Origin: Aldehydirespirator sp965117015
Lineage (GTDB): Bacteria > Actinomycetota > Acidimicrobiia > Acidimicrobiales > Aldehydirespiratoraceae
Reading direction: 5' to 3'
DNA length: 64,000 nt
NCBI GenBank assembly: GCA_965117015.1
Contig: OZ220747.1
Coordinates: forward strand, 558,001-622,000
Part shown: one piece after another, positions 50,896 through 60,707 of the stretch
Layout of the letters: each line of letters begins with the position of its first letter
Numbering within the stretch: the first letter of the stretch is position 1
Position numbers and translations under genes: made by a program
The notes under the pieces: generated by a model
What the model saw: only the letters and a program-made list of their open reading frames with translations
What the model was told of the DNA's origin: nothing
Databases searched by the model: none

Positions 50896-52320
50896 CTACC
50901 AGTCGGCGGCTATGTACTGGGTCTCGCAGAACTCGTAGATGCCCTCGCTGGCGCCCTCGCGGCCCAGGCCGGACTGCTTCATGCCGCCGAAGGGGCCGGC
51001 CGGGTCCGACACCGCCCCACGGTTCAGCCCGATCATGCCGGCTTCGATGCGCTCGCTCACTCGCAGACCCTTGGCTAGGTCCTCGGTGTACACGTAGCCG
51101 ATCAGGCCCATCTCGGTGTCGTTGGCCGCCGCGATCATGGCGTCGGTCTCGGTGAAGCTGGTCACCGGGGCGACCGGTCCGAAGATCTCCTCGCGGGTGA
51201 TGGGCGCGGCCGGGTCCACGCCGCCGAGCACAGTGGGCTCGTAGAAGAAGCCGGGCCGGTCGAGGGCGGAGCCGCCGGTGACCGCGCTGGCCCCGCCGTT
51301 GATGGCGCCCTGCACGAGGCGGTCGATGTTGGTGATCGCCGCGGAGTTGATCATCGGGCCGCAGGTCACGTCGGGATCGAACCCGCTGCCCACCTTCATC
51401 GACCCCATGGCCGCAGCCAGCCGCTCCACGAACTCGTCGTGCGCCGGCTCCTCCACGAAGAACCGGTTGGCCGCGGTGCAGGTCTCGGCCGAGTGCCGCA
51501 TCTTGGCCACCATCGCACCGGCGACCGCCGCCTCCAGGTCGGCGTCGGCGAACACCACGAAGGGTGCGTTGCCGCCCAGCTCCATCACCGTCTTGAGGAC
51601 CCGGTCGGCGCAGCGGCGCAGCAAGACCCGCCCAACCTCGGTCGAGCCGGTGAACGACACCATGCGCACGGCCCGATGGTCCACCGCGGCGTCGAACCAG
51701 GGACCCGACGCGGTGGTGGGCACCAGGTTGACCACGCCGGGCGGCACGCCGGCCTCGGCCAGCAGTTCGCCGACCCGCAGCGCGGTGAGGGGCGCCTCCC
51801 GGGGCGGCTTGACGACCACCGTGTTTCCCGCTCCCAGCGCGGGGGCCAGCTTGCGGGTGATCATGGCGGCCGGGAAGTTCCACGGTGTGATCATCACCAC
51901 CACGCCTACCGGCGGATGCAGCGTGATGATGCGCTTGTCGCCGGCCGGGGCGGTGCCGATAGTGCCGTGGATACGCACCGTCTCCTCGGCGTTCCAGCGG
52001 AAGAACTCGGCCGCGTAGGCCACCTCCCCAACCGCGTCGGCCCGGGGTTTGCCGTGCTCGAGGGTGATCAGGTGGGCAAGCTCGTCGGTGTGGTCCAGCA
52101 TGATCCGGTGGCAGTCCCGCAGGATCTCCGATCGGACTCTCGGCGCCGTGGCAGCCCAGGCGGGCTGAGCGGCCGCAGCCGCGTCGCAGGCCGCGACGGC
52201 CTCGGCCGGGCCGCCCGCGGCCACCTCGGCGATGCCGTCTCCGGTGGCCGGGTCGAGCACCTCGATCCGTTCGGCGTCGCCGTCGCGCCAGCGTCCATCA
52301 ATGAGCATCTGTGTCTGCAT
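50896..52320 (-). CDS. Aldehyde dehydrogenase (succinate-semialdehyde-dehydrogenase-like)
   Basis: A 474-residue NAD(P)-dependent aldehyde dehydrogenase. ITPWNFPAAMITRKLAPALGAGNTVVVKP binds the cofactor, MELGGNAPF carries the general-base Glu, SAETCTAANRF the catalytic Cys, and EEIFGPVAPV closes the domain. The pattern fits the GabD group. ATG 52320 start, only five bases beyond the stop of the HpaE-like gene upstream, so both are co-transcribed. It could oxidise succinate semialdehyde, an end product of homoprotocatechuate breakdown, which suits its position next to HpaE and HpaF. Confidence 0.88.
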   Translation of the reverse strand: MQTQMLIDGRWRDGDAERIEVLDPATGDGIAEVAAGGPAEAVAACDAAAAAQPAWAATAPRVRSEILRDCHRIMLDHTDELAHLITLEHGKPRADAVGEVAYAAEFFRWNAEETVRIHGTIGTAPAGDKRIITLHPPVGVVVMITPWNFPAAMITRKLAPALGAGNTVVVKPPREAPLTALRVGELLAEAGVPPGVVNLVPTTASGPWFDAAVDHRAVRMVSFTGSTEVGRVLLRRCADRVLKTVMELGGNAPFVVFADADLEAAVAGAMVAKMRHSAETCTAANRFFVEEPAHDEFVERLAAAMGSMKVGSGFDPDVTCGPMINSAAITNIDRLVQGAINGGASAVTGGSALDRPGFFYEPTVLGGVDPAAPITREEIFGPVAPVTSFTETDAMIAAANDTEMGLIGYVYTEDLAKGLRVSERIEAGMIGLNRGAVSDPAGPFGGMKQSGLGREGASEGIYEFCETQYIAADW

Positions 52321-52324
52321 CGTC

Positions 52325-53851
52325 TCAGCCTCCCAGTTTGGGGATGGGGTGGTCGCCGTGGGCGACGGCCACGTTCTTGGTCTCCATGTAGAAGTCGAAG
52401 CTCCAGTCGCCGCCGTCGCGACCGATGCCGCTGCGCTTGGTGCCCCCGAACGGTGTGGGCAGGTGGCGCACGTTCTGGGAGTTGACCCAAACCATTCCCA
52501 CATCGACGGCATCGGCCACCCGGTGGGCTCGGCCCACATCGCCAGTCCACACGTAGGCGGCCAGCCCGTAGTCGGTGTCGTTGGCGATGGCGACCGCGTC
52601 GGCCTCGTCCTCGAAGGCGATGGCGGTGAGGGCGGGGCCGAAGATCTCCTCGCGGGCAATGCGCATGTCGTTAGTGGCGCCGGTGAACAGTACGGGCGTC
52701 ACGAAGTTGCCTCCGGCCGGCGCGTCGGCCCATCCAGTGCCCTCGGCCACGGTGGCGCCCTCGACCGAGGCCAGCTCGATGTAGCCGCGCACCTTGTCGC
52801 AGTGGCGGGGGTGGATCAGCGGGCCAACAACCGTGTCGGGATCGAGCGGATGGCCCACGCGTATGTTGCGCAGCTTGGCCGCCAGACGCTCGGTGAAGTC
52901 GTCGTAGATGCTGCGCTGCACCAGCAGGCGGCTGGAACTGGTGCAGCGCTCCCCGTTGAGGCTGTAGATCATGAACACCGCGGCGTCGAGGGCCCGGTCG
53001 AGGTCGGCGTCGTCGAACACGATCACCGGGTTCTTGCCACCCAGCTCGAAGTGGAGCCGCTTGAGGGTGGCCGCCGACTGGGCCTGGATGGCCGACCCGG
53101 TGGCCGACTCGCCCACGAAGGCGATAGCCGCGATGTCGGAGTGCTCGGTGAGGGCCCGGCCGGCAGTCTCGCCCATCCCGTGGACCACGTTGAGCACGCC
53201 GGCGGGCAAGCCGGCGTCCAGCGCGATCTCGCCCAGCAGGCTGGCCGTGAGCGGGCTCCACTCCGCCGGCTTGTGGACCACGGTGCAGCCCGCGGCCAGC
53301 GCGGGGGCGATCTTCCAGGTGGAAAGCATGAACGGCGTGTTCCACGGTGTTATCACCCCGACCGGTCCGATGGCCCGGCGGCTGGTGTAGTTGAGGTGAT
53401 CGGCCGACGGCAGCGCTAGGCCGTCCGACGCGGCCGGGGCCCGGTCGGCGAAGAACCGGAAGTTCTCCGCGCCCCGCAGCGCGGCCGACGACATGAAGCG
53501 GATGGCCTGCCCGGTGTCCACCGACTCCACCACCGCGATCTCGCCGGCCCGGGCCACGATGGCGTCGGCCACGGCGTGCAGGATGCGCTTGCGCTGCTCA
53601 CCGGGCGTGCCGGACCACTGGTCGAAACTCGCAGCCGCCGCGGTCGCGGCTGCCGCGATGTCGGCCGAGTCGCCGACCGCCACATCACCCAGGTGCATCC
53701 CGTCGATGGGCGAGGCGTTGGCGAACGTCCTGCCGGACGTGCTGGCGGTGGACTCACCGTCGATCAGATGCAGCGTGGGCTCGGCCGCGAAGCGAGCGAG
53801 GTTCCGGCTAGCGGCGGCAAGGTTCTCCTCGAAGCTGGCTGCGGTGGCCAT
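52325..53851 (-). CDS. hpaE: 5-carboxymethyl-2-hydroxymuconate semialdehyde dehydrogenase-like
   Basis: A 508-residue aldehyde dehydrogenase close to HpaE. LHLIDGESTASTSGRTFANASPIDG, ITPWNTPFMLSTWKIAPALAAGCTVVHKPAEWSPLTA, FELGGKNPVIVFDDADLDRALDA with the catalytic Glu, NGERCTSSSRLLVQ with the catalytic Cys, and NVRHLPTPFGGTKRSGIGRDGG near the end are as in HpaE. It oxidises the ring-fission semialdehyde of homoprotocatechuate to the dicarboxylate. ATG 53851, 30 bases after the HpaF-like stop. Substrate is supported by the HpaF and HpaH neighbours, not by sequence alone. Confidence 0.82.
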   Translation of the reverse strand: MATAASFEENLAAASRNLARFAAEPTLHLIDGESTASTSGRTFANASPIDGMHLGDVAVGDSADIAAAATAAAASFDQWSGTPGEQRKRILHAVADAIVARAGEIAVVESVDTGQAIRFMSSAALRGAENFRFFADRAPAASDGLALPSADHLNYTSRRAIGPVGVITPWNTPFMLSTWKIAPALAAGCTVVHKPAEWSPLTASLLGEIALDAGLPAGVLNVVHGMGETAGRALTEHSDIAAIAFVGESATGSAIQAQSAATLKRLHFELGGKNPVIVFDDADLDRALDAAVFMIYSLNGERCTSSSRLLVQRSIYDDFTERLAAKLRNIRVGHPLDPDTVVGPLIHPRHCDKVRGYIELASVEGATVAEGTGWADAPAGGNFVTPVLFTGATNDMRIAREEIFGPALTAIAFEDEADAVAIANDTDYGLAAYVWTGDVGRAHRVADAVDVGMVWVNSQNVRHLPTPFGGTKRSGIGRDGGDWSFDFYMETKNVAVAHGDHPIPKLGG

Positions 53852-53881
53852 GGTCTCTCCTATCGCGGCCTCGGAGGGAGG

Positions 53882-54277
53882 CTAGGTGCGATCACCCCGG
53901 GCGAGATGCGTGCGGATGTGGTTGCGGTTGATGCGCATGGTCGGGTCGATTAACTGAACCTCGGCGCTGATGGCCACCGGATGGTCGGACTGAAGCGGTG
54001 CCAGCACCTCGTCAACGGTGTCGATGAGGCGGTTGAGGAACCGCTGGATCGTCTTTGGTTCGCGGCCGGGCCCGATGCGGGCGGTCAGGTATACGAAGCC
54101 GTAGGCCGGGTTCCCGTCGGCGATGCGGTAGTGGTCGCGGGGCGCAGCCCTGGTGCGGAGGGCGTCGAGGGCGGGCAGGCCGTCGTCGAGAGCCGCTTGA
54201 TGGACCGCGGCCACCAGAGCATCCACGTCGGTCAGGTCGGCCAAGTTGGCAGAGTGTTCGATGATGATGTGAGGCAT
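53882..54277 (-). CDS. hpaF: 5-carboxymethyl-2-hydroxymuconate Delta-isomerase-like
   Basis: A 131-residue small isomerase of the CHMI/4-oxalocrotonate tautomerase superfamily. MPHIIIEHSANLADLTDVDALV begins with the catalytic Pro2 (N-terminal after Met removal), and RTRAAPRDHYRIADGNPAYGFVYLTARIGPGR supplies the arginine. Length agrees with HpaF (about 125 residues). ATG 54277 is decided by the need for proline directly after methionine. It heads the minus-strand hpaF-hpaE-aldehyde dehydrogenase unit and is divergent (62 bases) from the FAH gene, so one control region could serve both halves of the pathway. Confidence 0.88.
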   Translation of the reverse strand: MPHIIIEHSANLADLTDVDALVAAVHQAALDDGLPALDALRTRAAPRDHYRIADGNPAYGFVYLTARIGPGREPKTIQRFLNRLIDTVDEVLAPLQSDHPVAISAEVQLIDPTMRINRNHIRTHLARGDRT

Positions 54278-54339
54278 ACGCGGTCCTGTCCGCCACGATT
54301 GTACGGTTCCCCTTCCCCTCCGATCCCCCGAGGTCATCC

Positions 54340-55197
54340 ATGCGCCTGCTCAGCTACAGCGTCGACGGAGCACCCTCATTCGGGGTCCTTGCGCCCAACG
54401 GCACCGGCGTGATCGATCTCGCCTCGCGCGTCGACGGGGTCGCGGACCTCGGCGACCTCATCGCGCAAGATCGCCTCAGCGAAGCGGCCGATTGGGCCGG
54501 CTCCGGCGCCGCAGACCACGATCTCGACGGGATCACGTTCGAGCGCCTGCTCCCCCGGCCCGGCAAGATCATCTGCATCGGCGTGAACTACGGCGGGCGG
54601 GGAGCCGAGTACGCCGAGAACCCCGGCGACTCCTACCCCAGCGTGTTCGTGCGCTTCCCCGAGACGCTGGTCGGCCACGAGCAGGCCCTGCTGCGGCCCC
54701 CCGAGTCCGAGCAACTCGACTACGAGGGCGAGATCGTGGTGGTCATCGGCACCGGCGGGCGCCGGATCCCCATTGAGCAGGCCCGCAGCCACATCGCCGG
54801 GATGAGCCTCGGCAACGAGGGCACCGTCCGCGACTGGGTGCGCCACGGGCGCTTCAACGTCACCCAGGGCAAGAACTGGCACCGCAGCGGGTCGATCGGC
54901 CCGTGGCTGGTGACCCTCGACGAGATCGGCGACCTCGCCGGACTGCACCTCACCACCCGGGTCAACGGCGAGCTCCGCCAGGACGACCTAGCCGGCAACA
55001 TGCGGTTCGGGATCGAGTACCAGATCCACTACCTGTCCACCTTCGTCAGCCTCGACGCGGGTGACGTGATCTTCACCGGCACCCCCACCGGCGCCGGCGC
55101 CCGCTTCGACCCGCCCAGATGGCTGAAGCCGGGCGATGTCGTCGAGGTTGCCGTCCCCGAGATCGGAACCCTGCGCAATACCGTTCAGGACGAATAG
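54340..55197 (+). CDS. FAH-family protein, HpaG-like
   Basis: A 285-residue FAH-fold enzyme. KIICIGVNYGGRGAEYAENPGDSYPSVFVRFPETLVGHEQAL, LDYEGEIVVVIGTGGRRI (metal-binding E-x-E), GMSLGNEGTVRDWVRHGRFNVTQGKNWHRSGSIGPWLV and FTGTPTGAGARFDPPRWLKPGD are present. In this pathway setting the likely reaction is decarboxylation or isomerisation of a 2-oxo-heptenedioate (HpaG). ATG 54340. It is 59 bases before the quinone oxidoreductase gene and transcribed with it and hpaH. The family also includes acylpyruvases, so the exact step is inferred from context. Confidence 0.85.
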   Translation: MRLLSYSVDGAPSFGVLAPNGTGVIDLASRVDGVADLGDLIAQDRLSEAADWAGSGAADHDLDGITFERLLPRPGKIICIGVNYGGRGAEYAENPGDSYPSVFVRFPETLVGHEQALLRPPESEQLDYEGEIVVVIGTGGRRIPIEQARSHIAGMSLGNEGTVRDWVRHGRFNVTQGKNWHRSGSIGPWLVTLDEIGDLAGLHLTTRVNGELRQDDLAGNMRFGIEYQIHYLSTFVSLDAGDVIFTGTPTGAGARFDPPRWLKPGDVVEVAVPEIGTLRNTVQDE

Positions 55198-55256
55198 ACC
55201 CTCTGGCGGGCCATGGCCGTAGCCTCGTGGCGGATCCGATGCAGGAGGCATGAGAC

Positions 55257-56242
<986 letters not shown>

Positions 56243-56246
<4 letters not shown>

Positions 56247-57094
56247 GCGAGCGCCCCGGCGAGGACGGAGCAGCCGAACCAGGGACGTCCGCGCTGACCG
56301 ACGGCGAGATGCGGGCCGAGGCTCAGCTGCTCGACACCGCCGAGCGCGAGCGCCGGCAGGTTCGCCAGACCACCAGCGTCTACCCGGACATGACCATGGA
56401 CGAGGCCTACCGGGTGCAGGCCGCCTGGCTTGACATCAGGCTGGACAGGGGCGAGCGGGTGATCGGCCACAAGATCGGCCTCACCAGCCGGGCCATGCAG
56501 CAGGCCATGAACATCGACACCCCCGACTCGGGCTTCCTAACCGACGCCATGGTGTTCGATCCCGGTGAGCCCATCTCAGCTGCCGACTTCTGCGACCTGC
56601 GCTTGGAGGTGGAGTTGGCCTTCGTGCTGGCCGACGACCTCTACGGCACCGACCTACGGATCGACGACGTTCTTGACGCCACCGACCATGTCACCGCCGC
56701 CGTGGAGATGATCGCCTCCCGCACCCCCCGCATCGACCCGGCCACCGGCCGCACCCGCACCGTGATCGACACCATCGCCGACAATGCGGCCGACGCCGGG
56801 ATCGTCACCGGCGGCCACCCGATCGGACCGCGCGACGCCGATCTTCGCTGGGTGGGCGCCATCGCCTATCGCAACGGCGTCGCCGAAGAGACCGGACTGG
56901 CTGCGGGTGTGCTCGACCATCCCGCCAACGGCATCGTCTGGCTGGCCCGGCGCTACGCCGAGCAGGGCCGGTCGCTGCAGGCGGGTCAGGTGATCCTGTC
57001 GGGCTCGTTCACCCGCCCGATGCCGGTGGCGCCGGGCGACGAGTTCCGCTTCGACTTCGGCCCGCTGGGCGCGTTCAGCGTCCCGATTGTCTGA
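56243..57094 (+). CDS. hpaH: 2-oxo-hept-4-ene-1,7-dioate hydratase
   Basis: A 283-residue hydratase of the HpaH/MhpD/DmpE family. YRVQAAWLDIRLDRGERVIGHKIGLTSRAMQQAMNIDTPDSGFL is the diagnostic N-terminal core; LRLEVELAFVLADDLYG carries the metal-binding E-x-E; IADNAADAGIVTGG and WLARRYAEQGRSLQAGQVILSGSFTRP follow. It adds water to the dienoate formed in meta-cleavage pathways. GTG 56243 overlaps the preceding stop. The 30-residue N-terminus before the core is variable. The aldolase HpaI that should act next is not in the window. Specificity for the heptenedioate over the pentadienoate is inferred from neighbours. Confidence 0.86.
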
Positions 57095-57136
57095 TCGAAC
57101 ACGCTGCCGGCTGCGACGCAGCGAAACGTCTCGCCC

Positions 57137-57922
57137 TTAGCGGCGCTCGAACACGCTCTGGATGCCGCCGATGACCGAGCCCTCCCCCTGGGAGCCGCCG
57201 GGCCTGAGGTTGGCCACCACCCGGTCGGCGAGACGGTTGAACGGCATGGACTGGAGCCACACCCGGCCCACGCCGGTGAGGGTGGCCAGGAACAGACCCT
57301 CGCCGCCGAACACCATCGACTTGAGGTTGCCTGCCCGCTCGATTGAGTACTGGATCGAAGGCTGGAAGGCCACGATGCAGCCGGTGTCGATCCGCAGGGT
57401 CTCGCCCTGGAGCTGCTTCTCGATGATGGTGCCGCCCGCGTGCATGAAGGCCAAGCCGTCACCGGAGATGGACTGGAGGATGAAGCCCTCCCCTCCGAAC
57501 AGGCCGGTGCCGAACTTGCGGTTGAAGACGATGTCGAGCTTGGTGCCCGACGCCGCGCACAGGAAAGCGTCCTTCTGGGCTATGAGCTGCCCGCCCGCGG
57601 CGGCCAGGTTGATGGGCAGGATCTTGCCGGGGTAGGGCGCAGCCATGGCCACCCGCTGCTTGCCCTGGGGCGCGCTGTTCATGAAGTGGGTCATGAACAG
57701 ACCCTCGCCGGTAAGGCCCCGCTTGGCCGCCGACTTGAGCTTGCCCCAGCCGCCCTGATCGGGATCGGAGCCGTCGCCCATCTTGGCCTCGAAGGTGATG
57801 CCCTGCTCCATGTACATCATGGCCCCGGCCTCGGCAATGACTACCTCGCCAGGGTCGAGTTCGACCTCCACGAACTGGAGGTCGTCACCGTATATCTGAT
57901 AGTCGATTTCATGGCTCCGCAT
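57137..57922 (-). CDS. AIM24/TIGR00266-family protein
   Basis: A 261-residue member of the TIGR00266/AIM24 family. YQIYGDDLQFVEVELDPGEVVIAEAGAMMYMEQGI is the diagnostic opening, followed by GLTGEGLFMTHFMN, GLFGGEGFILQSISGDGLAFMHAGGTIIEK and FGGEGLFLATLTGVGRVWLQSMPFNRLADRV. The fold is a triple beta-sandwich; function is unknown, although yeast Aim24 acts in mitochondria. ATG 57922 (MRSHEIDY) is preferred to 57937. It is convergent with hpaH (42 bases) and lies 101 bases downstream of cobS on the same strand. Confidence 0.9.
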   Translation of the reverse strand: MRSHEIDYQIYGDDLQFVEVELDPGEVVIAEAGAMMYMEQGITFEAKMGDGSDPDQGGWGKLKSAAKRGLTGEGLFMTHFMNSAPQGKQRVAMAAPYPGKILPINLAAAGGQLIAQKDAFLCAASGTKLDIVFNRKFGTGLFGGEGFILQSISGDGLAFMHAGGTIIEKQLQGETLRIDTGCIVAFQPSIQYSIERAGNLKSMVFGGEGLFLATLTGVGRVWLQSMPFNRLADRVVANLRPGGSQGEGSVIGGIQSVFERR

Positions 57923-58023
57923 GGCTGCCTCCTGCATGTTCGGGCCTGTCGCGCCGAGGCTAATGGGCGCAGGGTAAGAGTCAGTTGATCCATTGCTTCC
58001 GCCGTCGATGCCGAGCTCGCGGG

Positions 58024-58770
58024 TCAGGTCCAGGACCAGCCGTGAGTGCTCACCAGGGCGGCGGCTGACACCAGGACTGCCATCTCGGCGACCTGCTCGG
58101 TGGCTCCGAGGACGTCACCGGTGATGCCTTCGAACGCCCGCCGCGCAATAGCGCCTACCAGCGCTGCTCCCGACGCGGCGGCCGCGAGCGACACCGCACC
58201 CGGTAGCCCGAGGCTGGCCGCAGCCGCCGAGGTGATGACGATGGCGGCGACGGTCCAGGCCCGTGGCCGGTGGGCGGTGTAGCTGTGGCCCAGGCCGGTG
58301 CCGGCGGCCGGGGGAGCCGCGCCCATTGCCGCCACCGCCATCGTGCGGCCCAGCATGTGGGCCACCACCAGCGCGATCAGCCCGTCGATGGCTGCCAGCG
58401 AAGACACCGCGAACACCCGCACCAGCGTCGACAGCACCAGCGCCAGCACCCCGAAGGCACCCACACGGGAGTCCTTCATGATCGCCAGGCGCCGTTCCCG
58501 GCTTGCCCCGCCGAGCGCGTCCGCTGTGTCGGCCAGGCCGTCCTCGTGAAAACAGCCCGTGGCGACGGCGCCGACCGCCACGGCCAGCACGGCCGCGAGC
58601 GAAGCGCCCAGCGGACCGTGAAGGGCCCAGTAGACCGCCCCGGACAAGGCTCCGATCACCGCGCCCACGATGGGGAACCATGGGACGCTGCGGCCCAACT
58701 CCCGGTCGGTCTCGGGATGGGCGCCGCCCGGCAGCCGTGTCAGGAACGCCCACGCCCACCGCAGGCTCAC
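58024..58770 (-). CDS. cobS: Adenosylcobinamide-GDP ribazoletransferase
   Basis: A 248-residue cobalamin synthase with about seven membrane segments. FLTRLPGGAHP, SVPWFPIVGAVIGAL, the diagnostic GCFHEDGLADTADALGG and MKDSRVGAFG are all present. It joins adenosylcobinamide-GDP with alpha-ribazole to finish coenzyme B12. GTG 58770 gives a GTGA overlap with the cobT stop and the standard short N-terminus; an ATG at 58785 would give a 19-base overlap. Last gene of the cobU-cobT-cobS unit. The C-terminal part is rich in alanine but complete. Confidence 0.93.
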   Translation of the reverse strand: MSLRWAWAFLTRLPGGAHPETDRELGRSVPWFPIVGAVIGALSGAVYWALHGPLGASLAAVLAVAVGAVATGCFHEDGLADTADALGGASRERRLAIMKDSRVGAFGVLALVLSTLVRVFAVSSLAAIDGLIALVVAHMLGRTMAVAAMGAAPPAAGTGLGHSYTAHRPRAWTVAAIVITSAAAASLGLPGAVSLAAAASGAALVGAIARRAFEGITGDVLGATEQVAEMAVLVSAAALVSTHGWSWT

Positions 58771-59768
58771 TGCTGGAGGCCCCATTCCTCGAAGGTGGCC
58801 ACGTCGGTCACCGCGGCCGCGGCCATGCGGATGATGGGCACGGCCACCAGCGCCCCGGATCCCTCGCCCAGCCGCAGGTCGAGCCGCATCAGCGGATCCA
58901 GCCCCAGCGTCTCCAGTGCCTGCTGGTGGCCGGGCTCAGCCGAGCAGTGACCGGCGATGCAATGGTCGAGGCCTCCGGGGCGGGCCACCGCCAGCGGAGC
59001 GACCGCGGCGGTGGCGATGAACCCGTCGAGCACAACCGGCAACCGGCGCCTACGGGCCGCGGCCACCGCTCCCGCCATGGCGGCCAGCTCCCGGCCCCCC
59101 AGGCGTCTCAACGCCTCCAGCGGCGAGACCGTCCCCACCCGGTCGAGCGCAGCCTGGACGACGTCGCACTTGTGGGCCAGTGCCGCTCCGACCACGCCGG
59201 TTCCGGGACCGACCCAGTCGGCGGCCTGCCCACCCAGCACTGCGGCCGCCACCGCCGCGGCCGCGGTGGTGTTGCCGATCCCGATCTCGCCCATGACTAG
59301 CAGGTCGGCGTCGGCTCGCTCGACCGCGGCCGCGCCGGCTGTCACAGCCGCATCGAACTCGTCGCGGCTCATGGCGTCGGTGACCCGGATGTTGCCGGTG
59401 GGGCGTCCCACCCCCACGTCGACCAGTTCGAGGGTCGCGCCGACCTGCCGGGCGAGCACGGAGATCGTGGCTACGCCGCTCTCGATGGCGTCGACCATGG
59501 CCGCAGTGACCTCCGCCGGGTAGGCGCTCACGCCGTCGGCGGCCACACCGTGGTCGGCCGCGAATACCACCACATGGGGCCGGTCCACCTGCGGTGTGTC
59601 AGTGCCCTGCCAGCCGGCCAACCAGGAAGCCACCGCGTCGAGACGGGCAAAGGCGCCTGCCGGACGCAGCACGGTCGCAGCCCGGGCCGCGACCTGGTCC
59701 GCCGCGGCACGGTCCGGTCCGGGCAGTTCGGCCAGCAGCCTGCCGAGAACGCCGCTCTCCGCTGTCAC
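58767..59768 (-). CDS. cobT: Nicotinate-nucleotide--dimethylbenzimidazole phosphoribosyltransferase
   Basis: A 333-residue CobT. VFAADHGVAADGVSAYPAEVTAAMV, LVMGEIGIGNTTAAAAV with the catalytic Glu in the Met-G-E-I-G-I-G-N-T-T motif, WVGPGTGV, VVLDGFIATAAV and CIAGHCSAEPGH are diagnostic. It makes alpha-ribazole phosphate from dimethylbenzimidazole. GTG 59768 is chosen because further upstream the frame, although open, passes through two tandem hairpin repeats (59785-59904) whose translation is repetitive (P-N-W-Q-R-W-G-P-S-W). The stop overlaps cobS. It follows cobU by 173 bases, most of which is the repeat. Confidence 0.92.
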   Translation of the reverse strand: MTAESGVLGRLLAELPGPDRAAADQVAARAATVLRPAGAFARLDAVASWLAGWQGTDTPQVDRPHVVVFAADHGVAADGVSAYPAEVTAAMVDAIESGVATISVLARQVGATLELVDVGVGRPTGNIRVTDAMSRDEFDAAVTAGAAAVERADADLLVMGEIGIGNTTAAAAVAAAVLGGQAADWVGPGTGVVGAALAHKCDVVQAALDRVGTVSPLEALRRLGGRELAAMAGAVAAARRRRLPVVLDGFIATAAVAPLAVARPGGLDHCIAGHCSAEPGHQQALETLGLDPLMRLDLRLGEGSGALVAVPIIRMAAAAVTDVATFEEWGLQQ

Positions 59769-59784
59769 AACAGCGTCCGCGAGC

Positions 59785-59928
59785 GAATTGGCAGCGGAGA
59801 GTGACCAAGACGGACCCCACCGCTGCCAATTCGGCCAGCCGGGGCCCGCATCCCAAGAATTGGCAGCGGAGAGTGTCCAAGACGGACCCCACCGCTGCCA
59901 ATTCGGCGAGCCTGGGCCCGCATCCTCA
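59785..59928. repeat. Two tandem 72-bp units, each a 13-bp-arm hairpin
   Basis: GAATTGGCAGCGG at 59785-59797 pairs with CCGCTGCCAATTC at 59820-59832. The same two arms recur at 59857-59869 and 59892-59904, so the period is 72 bases. The second unit also has an inner stem GTCC/GGAC; the first has one mismatch there. The region between the arms and the GC-rich tail (GGGCCCGCATCC) is shared as well. It lies between cobU and cobT and could end, attenuate or stabilise the message, or be a REP/MITE-like element. Confidence 0.8.
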
Positions 59929-59941
59929 CTTGCCCCGTCCT

Positions 59942-60484
59942 TTAGGACCCCAGCCCGTCGGCCGGGTCCACAAGCGGCAGCAACCGGCCCGCGACCACCA
60001 GGTACGCGGCATCCGCGGCCCGCACTACCGCCTGGTTGACCGTCCCCAGAAGGTCGCGGAAGTCGCGTCCCAACGGTGTGGCCGGCACCACGCCCGAGCC
60101 GACCTCGTTGGTGACGACCAACCCTCGGCCGCGGCGCTTCGCCAGCAGGCGCGCCAGCCGGGCGGCCTCGTCCTCGATGTCGGCGTCGGTTGGGCGGGCC
60201 TCCTCCAGCATCCGGTTGGTCGCCCAGATGGCCAGGCAGTCGACGATGATGGTGTCGGCCGGGTCGACTGTCTCGACGGCCCGGATCAGGTCGTGGGGCG
60301 CCTCCAGTGTCGTCCAGTGAGCTGGCCGCCGAGCCCGGTGCCGGGCGATGCGCTCGGTCATCTCGTCGTCGCCCGGCTCGGCCGTGGCGATGAATGTCAC
60401 CGGCGCACCCGAGGCCGCCGCGGCCGCCACCGCCGCGGCCGACTTGCCCGACCGGGCACCGCCGGTGAGCACCGTCAGCGCCAA
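59942..60484 (-). CDS. cobU: Adenosylcobinamide kinase / adenosylcobinamide-phosphate guanylyltransferase
   Basis: A 180-residue CobU. The P-loop is LTGGARSGKSA at 7-16, followed by FIATAEPGDDEMTERIARHRARRPAHWTTLEAP (the A-x-A-x-D-x-E-M-x-x-R-I-x-x-H motif with the GMP-accepting His) and DCLAIWATNRML and VTNEVGSGVVPATPLGRDFRDLLGTVNQ. It phosphorylates adenosylcobinamide and attaches GMP. The TTG at 60484 is the only reasonable start, ahead of LTVLTGGARSGKS. It opens the cobU-cobT-cobS unit. A small hairpin lies 44-64 bases upstream. Confidence 0.92.
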   Translation of the reverse strand: MALTVLTGGARSGKSAAAVAAAAASGAPVTFIATAEPGDDEMTERIARHRARRPAHWTTLEAPHDLIRAVETVDPADTIIVDCLAIWATNRMLEEARPTDADIEDEAARLARLLAKRRGRGLVVTNEVGSGVVPATPLGRDFRDLLGTVNQAVVRAADAAYLVVAGRLLPLVDPADGLGS

Positions 60485-60527
60485 CGGACGGGGCTTCCGG
60501 GTCCGTCGCCATCGAACTCCTGTTGAG

Positions 60528-60548
60528 AATCCACCCCACAGGTGGAAT
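60528..60548. promoter_or_regulatory. Small inverted repeat upstream of cobU
   Basis: AATCCACC (60528-60535) and GGTGGAAT (60541-60548) pair at seven of eight positions around CCACA. It sits in the divergent cobU/cobQ gap of 223 bases. I looked for a cobalamin riboswitch B12 box here on both strands and saw none, so an operator is the best guess. Confidence 0.35.
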
Positions 60549-60598
60549 ATCGACAGGAAGTTCGCCTTGCCGCGCTCATCGCCGGTCCCGATCCGGCA

Positions 60599-60640
60599 TC
60601 AGTAGTCGATCCCCTTCTTGGGCAGAACCTTGCCCGGACA
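60599..60640 (-). pseudogene. Remnant or duplicate of the cobO 3' end
   Basis: On the minus strand bases 60599-60621 nearly repeat 62319-62341, the last codons of cobO, with one mismatch in 23. The remnant ends in K-K-G-I-D-Y-stop exactly as cobO does, preceded by V-L-P in place of V-R-A. Upstream of it no further CobO sequence is recognisable. The two copies flank cobQ. Confidence 0.55.
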
Positions 60641-60707
60641 CGGAGCAGCCATCGCACCGGCTGCAGAGCGAGAATAGCACAACACCACCCTCTTGTACGC
60701 TGACGCG

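Noticed and set aside
59769..60539. Extension of CobT through the repeats to an ATG at 60512
   Set aside because: CobT already has its normal length from GTG 59768, and the extension overlaps cobU in another frame and includes repeated peptide units.
60485..60707. Possible cobalamin riboswitch in the cobU/cobQ gap
   Set aside because: No B12-box-like motif or the needed multi-stem layout was seen on either strand.
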